From an uncultured Atopobium sp. (GTDB taxonomy: Bacteria; Actinomycetota; Coriobacteriia; Coriobacteriales; Atopobiaceae), in assembly GCA_938045565.1 (NCBI GenBank), contig CALIAZ010000039.1:1-57167 (forward strand): a DNA stretch of 57,167 nt, in the 5' to 3' direction. Below the pieces are notes generated by a model that made no database searches, had not been told where the DNA came from, and saw only the letters and a list, made by a program, of their open reading frames with translations. The position numbers were made by a program, and so were the translations under genes. Every line of letters starts with the position of its first letter. The stretch's first letter is position 1. This document shows, one piece after another, positions 51,192 through 57,167 of this stretch.

Positions 51192-52277
51192 ATGGCAGCC
51201 ACTTCTACTGACTTAACAGGTTTTGTCGCCTCCATGGGAGGTGAACGCGCACTCCGTGTCGAGGAATCTCTCGGCGCGGGGTACGTTCGTTTACGCGTAG
51301 CAGAAGCAGAGCGTAGACAGGCAAAGCACGATATCCGCTCGGTAGAAGATATTGTTATTGAACTCTTACGTAATTCTCGCGATGCTGGTGCTCGTCATAT
51401 TTATGTTGCAACGTCAAAAGAAGGCGCGCTCAGAACCATCACTATACTTGATGATGGTCAGGGCATTCCAAAAGACATGCAGGAGAAAATCTTTGAAGCT
51501 CGTGTAACTTCAAAGCTTGAGAGCATGCATATGGATCGTTGGGGAATCCATGGTCGAGGAATGGCTCTCTATTCCATCAAAGAAAATTGTGAATCAGCCC
51601 AGGTTGTGGCTTCGGCTCCGGGACTTGGCTCTGTTTTTCAGATTGTGGTAGACACTACTAAAATTTCCGAGCGAGTAGACCAGTCTACTTGGCCAATCTG
51701 TGGTTTGAATGAGGATGGACTCAAAACAACCGTTAAAGGTCCTCATAATATTATTCGTACTTGCTGTGACTTTGCTCTTGAGGTCAAAGGCTCGTGCGAG
51801 GTAATGCTGGGTTCTGCTGCAGAGATTGCAGCTACTGCTCGTCGTAGAATTGCTCAGACGCTTGATATTGCTGACCTGCTGTTTGTAGAAGGCTTTGAAA
51901 ACGTTCCTGTCCTTGAGCGCTTCAGGGCTGCAGCGGATGTAACAGAGCTTTCTGAGGTTTGTAAGTCTCTTGGTCTTTCAATGTCAGATAGAACTGTTCA
52001 TAGAATTATTGCTGAGCAGATTAAACCTTTGCGTAGTGTGTATGCGCAGGTCAGTCATTCTACTGAACCTGAAGGGGTTTCTCGCGAAATTGATCTGATG
52101 AAAGACCACCGAGGCCTCAAGATGAGTAAAGCTGATATCAGCAGTTTTTCTCGAAAAATGGAGCAGAGTTTTGCTGAGTTGTCCGAGAAATACTACGTTT
52201 CTTTGACGGCTGAGCCTCGTGTTCGTGTAAGAAAAAACAAAATTGTTGTGACTTTTGATATTGAGTCGCAAGAGTAG
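51192..52277 (+). CDS. GHKL-type ATP-binding protein of unknown function
   Basis: 361 residues with a complete GHKL (Hsp90/MutL/histidine-kinase) ATP fold in the first 170: N-box IVIELLRNSRDAGARHI near 53, G1 DDGQGIP at about 87-93, and G2 WGIHGRGMALYSI near 117. No sensor, membrane or phospho-acceptor His domain is present, so it is not a histidine kinase. The C-terminal 190 residues are helical and charged with an odd segment HRIIAEQIKPLRSVYAQV and resemble no family I know. It lies 3 nt after rny and 27 nt before spoVS, so it is probably co-transcribed with both. MutL-like transducer domain is not evident. Function unknown. Confidence 0.8.
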   Translation: MAATSTDLTGFVASMGGERALRVEESLGAGYVRLRVAEAERRQAKHDIRSVEDIVIELLRNSRDAGARHIYVATSKEGALRTITILDDGQGIPKDMQEKIFEARVTSKLESMHMDRWGIHGRGMALYSIKENCESAQVVASAPGLGSVFQIVVDTTKISERVDQSTWPICGLNEDGLKTTVKGPHNIIRTCCDFALEVKGSCEVMLGSAAEIAATARRRIAQTLDIADLLFVEGFENVPVLERFRAAADVTELSEVCKSLGLSMSDRTVHRIIAEQIKPLRSVYAQVSHSTEPEGVSREIDLMKDHRGLKMSKADISSFSRKMEQSFAELSEKYYVSLTAEPRVRVRKNKIVVTFDIESQE

Positions 52278-52304
52278 AACAAACGCACAATAATTGGAGC
52301 ACTC

Positions 52305-52628
52305 ATGGGTTTGCTTAAAGTTTCAAGTAAGTCTTCACCAGCTTCTGTAGCAGGAGCTATTGCGGGACTGGTTAAAGATAATGAGCCTGTTATGCTCCAG
52401 TGCATTGGTGCGGGTGCAGTCAACCAGGGCATCAAAGCTATAGCTATTGCCCGTGGCTTCTTGATTCCTTGCGGTCTGGACATTACCTGTGCTCCAACGT
52501 TTTCTGATATTGAAATTGCAGGGGAGAGTAGAACTGCAATTAAAATTGCCATTTATGTCCACACCCTGTCTGCCCCTGATACGCAGACGTCAGCTGTTAG
52601 TTCCACTGAGTATAACGAGGTACTTTAA
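52305..52628 (+). CDS. spoVS: SpoVS-family protein
   Basis: 107 residues. The first about 86 match SpoVS: LLKVSSKSSPASVAGAIAGL and GAGAVNQGIKAIAIARGFL are hallmark segments. A 20-residue Ser/Thr-rich tail is extra. SpoVS is a small dimeric Alba-like protein, named from a Bacillus sporulation gene but also found in non-sporulating bacteria. No other sporulation gene is seen here. TTGGAG precedes the ATG. It is 2 nt upstream of miaB. Confidence 0.93.
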   Translation: MGLLKVSSKSSPASVAGAIAGLVKDNEPVMLQCIGAGAVNQGIKAIAIARGFLIPCGLDITCAPTFSDIEIAGESRTAIKIAIYVHTLSAPDTQTSAVSSTEYNEVL

Positions 52629-52630
52629 GC

Positions 52631-53998
52631 ATGATTGAAAATTCCGAGCTCGTAGGAAAAACATATCACATCAAAACTTTTGGCTGCCAGATGAATCTGC
52701 ACGATACAGAGCGTGTCTCTGGTCTACTTGAGGCTTGCGGCTGCAATGAGGTTTCAGATACCGACGACGCAGACATCGTCATCTTTATGACCTGCAGTGT
52801 TCGCGAGAACGCTGATCAGCGTCTCTACGGCCAGGCTTCTGCAATGGTCAGTGCTCCAACGCCTCCATCAGGTAAGCGCGTGGTTGCCATTGGCGGCTGT
52901 ATTGCGCAGCGTGATGGCGAGAAGCTTCGCGAAAAAGTCCCAGCTGTTGACGTCGTGTTTGGCACAAGTGCACTAGCAAGCTTGCCAGCACTTCTCACCA
53001 GCGCATTTAGGGGCGAGAATGACCGTGTAGCCGTAGATACTTCTGAGGAGGGCAAAGGCTTCTCCACAGATTTGCCAAGTAACCGTGCTCAGCAGTATCA
53101 CGCTTGGGTGCCCATTATGACCGGCTGCAACAATTTCTGCACATATTGTATTGTTCCTTACGTTCGCGGTCGTGAGCGCAGTCGTACTTTTGAGGCTGTT
53201 ATTGGTGAGTGCGAGCGTCTTGTCGCAGATGGCGTTCGTGAGATTACCCTTCTTGGTCAAAACGTTAACTCATATGGTCGCGATCTCTACGGTAAGCCTC
53301 GTTTTGCAGAGCTTCTGCGTGCCGTGGGTCAGACGGGGGTTGAGCGTATTCGTTTTACCTCTTCAAATCCAAAAGATCTTACTGATGAGACTATTGCGGC
53401 TATGAAGGAAACGCCAGCTGTAATGCCTCATCTTCATCTTGCGGTTCAAAGTGGCTCTACGCGTGTTCTCAAAAAGATGAACCGCAGTTATACACGAGAA
53501 GAGTACTTGGATGTGGTTTCTCGCCTTCGCGCAGCTATCCCAGGACTGGCGCTTTCAACTGACATTATCGTTGGCTTCCCTGGAGAGACTGAGGAAGACT
53601 TTGAGGATACGCTTTCTTTGGTTAAAGAAGCTGGCTACTCTTCTGCGTATACCTTCATTTACTCTAAGCGTCCAGGCACTCCTGCAGCAAAATACGAAGA
53701 CAACACGCCTCACGAGGTCATCCAGGAGCGCTTTGATAGGCTTGCAGAGCTTGTGGCTCAGCAGGCGCATGACGCTAACCAGGTAGACTTGAATACTACG
53801 CAGGCAGTTCTTGTTGAGGGAACTTCCAAACGTGATGATACCGTTATGGTGGGACATAGCGAGAAGAACCAAACAGTTCACTTCAATCTGCCAGAAGGTT
53901 ACACGCCAGAAGATCTTATCGGCAAAATTGTTGATGTTCATATTGATGAGGCTCGTACCTGGTATTTGCGCGGAACCATGGAGTCTGATCCTCGATGA
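52631..53998 (+). CDS. miaB: tRNA-2-methylthio-N6-dimethylallyladenosine synthase MiaB
   Basis: Radical SAM methylthiotransferase acting on i6A37 made by MiaA. 455 residues: auxiliary Cys in KTFGCQMNLHDTERV, TCSVRENADQR and GGCIAQRDGE; radical SAM motif CNNFCTYC in MTGCNNFCTYCIVPYVRGRE; FPGETEEDFEDTL; C-terminal TRAM domain. The substrate-making enzyme miaA follows with a 4-nt overlap (ATGA). Third methylthiotransferase in the window besides MtaB and RimO. Confidence 0.96.
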   Translation: MIENSELVGKTYHIKTFGCQMNLHDTERVSGLLEACGCNEVSDTDDADIVIFMTCSVRENADQRLYGQASAMVSAPTPPSGKRVVAIGGCIAQRDGEKLREKVPAVDVVFGTSALASLPALLTSAFRGENDRVAVDTSEEGKGFSTDLPSNRAQQYHAWVPIMTGCNNFCTYCIVPYVRGRERSRTFEAVIGECERLVADGVREITLLGQNVNSYGRDLYGKPRFAELLRAVGQTGVERIRFTSSNPKDLTDETIAAMKETPAVMPHLHLAVQSGSTRVLKKMNRSYTREEYLDVVSRLRAAIPGLALSTDIIVGFPGETEEDFEDTLSLVKEAGYSSAYTFIYSKRPGTPAAKYEDNTPHEVIQERFDRLAELVAQQAHDANQVDLNTTQAVLVEGTSKRDDTVMVGHSEKNQTVHFNLPEGYTPEDLIGKIVDVHIDEARTWYLRGTMESDPR

Positions 53999-54933
53999 GC
54001 TCCCATGGCTCGGTTATCTGCATTGTAGGTCCCACGGCTTCGGGCAAAAGCTCCTTGTCTGAGCTGGTAGCTAAGAAGCTTGAGACCTCTGTCATTTCTG
54101 TTGACGCAATGCAGGTTTATCGTGGCATGGATATTGGCACTGCTAAAACTCCTGTTGAGGAGCGAGAAGTTCCTCTTCTAATGGTAGATTGTGCCAACAT
54201 TTCAAAAGAATATTCTGTCCAGATGTTTCAGACGGCAGCCCGTGAAGAAGCTCATAAGCTTATTAAAGCTGGTAAAACACCTGTATTCTGTGGCGGAACG
54301 GGTCTTTATCTTGATTCGATTATCGACCAGATGGAGTTTCCCTCAGGGTCAATCGAGTCTCCTGTAAGAACTCGTTATGAAAAGCTTGCTCAAGAGCTTG
54401 GTGCTGAGGGCCTGCACGAATTTCTCGCCACAAAAGATGTAGCAAGTGCAGAGCTTATTCATCCAAATAACGTACGACGCGTTGTAAGGGCTTTAGAGCT
54501 CTTGGAAGAGGGCAAGTCGTATGCAACTCATCATGAGGGCCTAAAGGCTCACATACCGTACTTTGACGCCCAGATATGGGGTCTTACGATGGACCGTCAG
54601 CGCCTTTATGAGCGAATAAGCCTTCGAGTTGATCTTATGTTTGAGCAAGGGCTTGTTGAAGAGGTCCAAGCGCTTATTGAGTCCGGTCTCTCTGAAAATT
54701 GCACGGCTGGCCAGGCAATTGGCTACAAAGAGTTCTTTGCATATTTTGCTGGTGAACAGTCGCTTGAACAAACGCGTGAGCTTATTAAACAGCACACTAG
54801 GCAGTATGCAAAACGACAGATTTCTTGGCTTAAACGCGACGGTCGAGTCAGGTGGCTTGATATGGATCGGCTTACGCCCAACGATGCACTTAAACTGATT
54901 CTTGCGCAGCATGCTGACGTACAATGCCAGTAG
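53995..54933 (+). CDS. miaA: tRNA dimethylallyltransferase MiaA
   Basis: Transfers dimethylallyl to A37 of tRNAs reading UNN codons. 312 residues: P-loop VGPTASGKSSLSEL near residue 10, SVDAMQVYRGMDIGTAK near 36, FCGGTGLYLDSIIDQM near 97 and AGQAIGYKEFFAYF near 239. Translationally coupled to miaB. A TTCTCGCC octamer lies inside. Confidence 0.95.
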   Translation: MSSHGSVICIVGPTASGKSSLSELVAKKLETSVISVDAMQVYRGMDIGTAKTPVEEREVPLLMVDCANISKEYSVQMFQTAAREEAHKLIKAGKTPVFCGGTGLYLDSIIDQMEFPSGSIESPVRTRYEKLAQELGAEGLHEFLATKDVASAELIHPNNVRRVVRALELLEEGKSYATHHEGLKAHIPYFDAQIWGLTMDRQRLYERISLRVDLMFEQGLVEEVQALIESGLSENCTAGQAIGYKEFFAYFAGEQSLEQTRELIKQHTRQYAKRQISWLKRDGRVRWLDMDRLTPNDALKLILAQHADVQCQ

Positions 54934-54980
54934 GACACATCAAAAACTAACGTATTTACCTTGTCTTAGATGGGGAGTCT

Positions 54981-56294
54981 ATGGGTCGTTTTGTTCCATT
55001 TTCTACAGCTCCTAAAGTTGAACGAGCAATTCTTGTAGGCGTTGATTGCGGTAAAAGCGATTGGTCGCTTGAAGAATCAATGGACGAGCTTGAGCGTCTG
55101 ACGCAAACTGACGGCGCTGAAGTCTTTATGCGTCTTACGCAAAAACTTGATGCACCTATCCCTAAGACTTTCATTGGCAAAGGTAAAACCGAGGAACTTG
55201 TTTCTCTGGTAAGAAACACCAATACTGACGTTGTCATCTTTGATGATGAGCTCACGCCTTCCCAGCAATCTAATTTAGAAAAATTACTTGGCGAGCCTGT
55301 TAAAGTCATTGACCGTACAGCGCTCATTCTTGATATTTTTGGTATTCACGCGCGCACCAAAGAAGGAAGACTGCAGGTACAGCTTGCACAGCTTCAGTAC
55401 GTACTTCCAAGACTTCGTGGCATGTGGAGTCACCTGGTAGGCGAGCAAACTCGTGGTGGAATTGGTAGCCGATTTGGCCAGGGTGAGAGCCAGCTTGAGG
55501 TTGACCGTCGTCTTATTAGAAAGCGCATTTCAACCTTAAAAAATGAGCTCAAGCAGCTCAGCCAAAGGCGAGAAGTTCAGTCAAAGTCCAGGTGGAATTC
55601 TGGAACGTTTAGTGTCTCACTTGTTGGTTATACCAATGCTGGTAAGTCAACACTTCTGAATCAGCTCACAGGCGCCGATGTATACGCAAAAGACGAGCTT
55701 TTTGCAACTCTTGATCCAACTACCAGAGCACTTTCTCTTGATGAAGGAAGAAAAATCGTTCTGACTGATACTGTTGGATTTATTCAAAAGCTTCCAACTA
55801 ATTTGATTGAGTCGTTTAAATCTACCTTGGTAGAGGCTCAAGAAGCAGATCTTCTTCTGTTGGTTGCAGATGCAACTGATAAGAATCTTTCTAAAGAAAT
55901 AGCAGTTGTTCGTAGCATTTTGAAAGACATCGAGGCTGATAAAAGCGATCAGATTCTTGTATTAAACAAGGTAGACCTACTTGATGAACAAGAGCTTCAA
56001 ATGCTCAGAGCACTCTATCCAGATGCTGTATTTATTTCTGCTCAGGAAGGTATGGGCATTAACGGCCTTCTCCACAAGATTCAAGAAATAGCTAGCGCCG
56101 GCGACAAGGTGGTTAGTGCACTTATTCCGTTCAATAAAGGCGCTCTTGTTAAGTCTATCCATGAGAGATGTCAGCTTTTGCACGAGCAATATGTTGCTGA
56201 AGGTCTTTTGCTGTCAGTTAAAGCCGACACGTATATGCAGGCACTTTTAGAGCCGTACGTGGTGTCAGAAGACGATATTCTGACTGACGAATAA
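54981..56294 (+). CDS. hflX: GTPase HflX
   Basis: Ribosome-splitting/50S-binding GTPase active under stress. 437 residues: N-terminal HflX domain with IPKTFIGKGKTEEL, RTALILDIFGIHARTKEGRL and LRGMWSHLVGEQ segments, a coiled linker, then the G domain: G1 GYTNAGKSTLLNQL near 211, G2 FATLDPTTR, G3 DTVGFIQKLPTNLI, G4 LNKVDLL. A GGGGAG site precedes the ATG. It often neighbours miaA. The last 30 nt overlap the convergent gene on the other strand. Confidence 0.96.
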   Translation: MGRFVPFSTAPKVERAILVGVDCGKSDWSLEESMDELERLTQTDGAEVFMRLTQKLDAPIPKTFIGKGKTEELVSLVRNTNTDVVIFDDELTPSQQSNLEKLLGEPVKVIDRTALILDIFGIHARTKEGRLQVQLAQLQYVLPRLRGMWSHLVGEQTRGGIGSRFGQGESQLEVDRRLIRKRISTLKNELKQLSQRREVQSKSRWNSGTFSVSLVGYTNAGKSTLLNQLTGADVYAKDELFATLDPTTRALSLDEGRKIVLTDTVGFIQKLPTNLIESFKSTLVEAQEADLLLLVADATDKNLSKEIAVVRSILKDIEADKSDQILVLNKVDLLDEQELQMLRALYPDAVFISAQEGMGINGLLHKIQEIASAGDKVVSALIPFNKGALVKSIHERCQLLHEQYVAEGLLLSVKADTYMQALLEPYVVSEDDILTDE

Positions 56295-57029
56295 TGCAAT
56301 AAGCAGCAAAATTGGTTGATGCAAAATGTAAATGAGAAGCGAATGTCTTCCCATTTCTGTTATGAGGGGAAGGGAGAACCTTTTCATCCAGTTAGGATAT
56401 CCAGCTTCTTTAAACTGTCTGTTAAAAGCAGCACCACTTAAATACAAGAACAAATAGGGGAGTAACGGGTAGTAATCTCCTGATGAAAAAGATGGAGAAG
56501 GAAATCCAGCCCAGGCTAAATATGGTGTTTGGTATAACTCTTTAGGTAACGAGAAAACCATGTTGCCTATACCAATATGGCCACTAGAAATTGGAATGCA
56601 AACAATAAAAATTAAAAGCAAAAGAATTGCTGCTGCATATCCTTTTGGTGGAACAGCGAAATGTGAAATAAGAGCTTCTACCAAGGTGCATGAGGTCATA
56701 CAAAAGAAGATTCCAAATGTGATAGGAGTATCAACTTTTGCAATGGTAGTTGTTGCAAATATTGCTAAGGCTACAAGGCCATAAACTCCTGCACGCTTAA
56801 AAGAATCTTTAGAGAAGGCGCACATGCAACCAGCAATAAAAATAAAAGGATACGAAATTGATGGAATCCAGATTTGCATAAGCAGAGGGTTAAACCACGT
56901 AAGCTTAACGTGCGAGATAAAGAACAAATCATAGGTAAAATGAAACAAAATCATTGAAACTACCGAGATACCTCGTATAGTGTCAAAAAACGTTATTCTC
57001 CCTTTGGTTTGTCTTAACTCAGCACCCAT
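56265..57029 (-). CDS. Membrane acyltransferase-like protein (heparan-alpha-glucosaminide N-acetyltransferase / DUF1624 domain)
   Basis: 254-residue polytopic membrane protein with about 7-8 hydrophobic segments. It opens with RITFFDTIRGISVVSMILFHF, which resembles the first helix of the HGSNAT-catalytic/DUF1624 and YeiB-like families (FDxxRG...HxxxD pattern), and the next basic segment is followed by further helices to a C-terminal MGRHSLLIYILHQPILL typical of the same family. Such proteins are thought to move acyl groups across the membrane to sugars; the substrate is unknown. The ATG is 7 nt after the lexA stop, so it is probably co-transcribed with lexA and SOS-linked. It overlaps the 3' end of hflX by 30 nt. 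Confidence 0.75.
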   Translation of the reverse strand: MGAELRQTKGRITFFDTIRGISVVSMILFHFTYDLFFISHVKLTWFNPLLMQIWIPSISYPFIFIAGCMCAFSKDSFKRAGVYGLVALAIFATTTIAKVDTPITFGIFFCMTSCTLVEALISHFAVPPKGYAAAILLLLIFIVCIPISSGHIGIGNMVFSLPKELYQTPYLAWAGFPSPSFSSGDYYPLLPYLFLYLSGAAFNRQFKEAGYPNWMKRFSLPLITEMGRHSLLIYILHQPILLLIALFVSQNIVF

Positions 57030-57036
57030 AATATGA

Positions 57037-57167
57037 CTAAGAGATTGATCTAATAAGTGCAGTAACCCTACCTAAAATGACAGGATTTTGTATGTAGATT
57101 GGCTCCATAAAATCATTTTCTGGCTGAAGACGAATACGATCATTTTCTCTATAGAATGTCTTAACAG
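57037..57167 (-). CDS. lexA: LexA repressor, C-terminal fragment (5' part outside window)
   Basis: The final 42 codons of a minus-strand frame read VKTFYREND, IRLQPEND, FMEPIYI and VILGRVTALIRSI, which is the end of the LexA S24 peptidase domain. The Lys in the first visible VK corresponds to the catalytic Lys of LexA. LexA represses SOS genes and cleaves itself when RecA is activated; a matching box is in the recA promoter in this window. The stop is at 57037-57039. Confidence 0.88.
   Translation of the reverse strand, partial: VKTFYRENDRIRLQPENDFMEPIYIQNPVILGRVTALIRSIS

Larger units (their letters stand above)
6082..55574. repeat. Dispersed over-represented octamer TTCTCGCC
   Basis: Counted by eye on both strands, 23 exact copies. 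TTCTCGCC on the plus strand begins at 6082, 9072, 10251, 12836, 16151, 20417, 21969, 27439, 32244, 35370, 38332, 41202, 44251, 53518 and 54422. Its complement GGCGAGAA begins at 8110, 18111, 26232, 33195, 46130, 52916, 53012 and 55567. Copies fall in all three codon phases and four are intergenic. About 1.5 copies would be expected by base composition. Flanks favour a pyrimidine before and an A after. Function unknown. Confidence 0.85.

Noticed and set aside
51192..52277. Sensor histidine kinase
   Set aside because: There is an ATP-binding GHKL fold but no dimerisation/phospho-acceptor His domain, no membrane segment and no adjacent response regulator.

Overview
The window is a 57 kb stretch of low-to-moderate GC chromosome from what looks like a coriobacterial actinobacterium, most likely Atopobium/Lancefieldella or a near relative. 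That call is inferred from recognition, not from a search. It rests on an actinobacterial mIHF gene next to gmk and rpoZ, RNase J plus RNase Y, a recA-recX-rny-(GHKL ATPase)-spoVS-miaB-miaA-hflX order, a Firmicute-like type 2 galT, and moderate GC with AT-rich promoters. Apart from one repeat cluster the window is densely packed housekeeping DNA. No phage, insertion sequence, CRISPR array, tRNA or rRNA was seen.

Layout. 1-4424 (+): galactose ABC transporter mglB (5' end missing), mglA, mglC, closed by a strong terminator. 4425-5009: a gene-free stretch with six copies of a 22-bp motif arranged as two inverted arms. 5010-8931 (-): galM-galK-galT, converging on mgl and read away from a LacI/GalR-type regulator (9198-10226, +); matching operator candidates precede galM and the regulator. 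10303-11406: an orphan polysaccharide-export-type ABC ATPase with an added N-terminal beta domain. 11560-16800: a pyrimidine operon pyrR-pyrB-pyrC-pyrK-pyrD-pyrF behind a PyrR-type attenuator. 16964-19384: mihF-gmk-rpoZ-thiI. 19649-23736: comEA-comEC-holA, ending in a bidirectional terminator shared with rpsT (-). 24180-28352: lepA-dusB-hemW.

28446-35612: two adjacent dnaJ-type genes (the first with a membrane C-terminus), mtaB, phoH, ybeY, dgkA, era, recO. 35748-46766: rpsO, pnp, rnj, ftsK, a rodZ-like gene, yajQ, rimO, pgsA. 46851-49351: cinA (C-terminal type), recA with a LexA box in its promoter, recX. 49635-56294: rny, an unassigned GHKL-type ATPase, spoVS, miaB, miaA, hflX. The right edge (-) holds the last 42 codons of lexA, followed 7 nt later by a membrane acyltransferase-like gene whose 3' end overlaps hflX.

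Themes: galactose uptake with the Leloir pathway under one local regulator; de novo pyrimidine synthesis (pyrE and carAB not here); RNA processing and decay (PNPase, RNase J, RNase Y, YbeY, Era); tRNA or ribosomal modification (ThiI, DusB, MtaB, RimO, MiaB, MiaA); and the SOS/recombination set (lexA, recA, recX, recO).

The least explained signals are the octamer TTCTCGCC, which I count 23 times on the two strands where about 1.5 are expected; the 3+3 inverted repeat array; the membrane-tethered DnaJ paralogue; the roughly 215-residue coiled-coil extension on MglC; and the GHKL ATPase between rny and spoVS.
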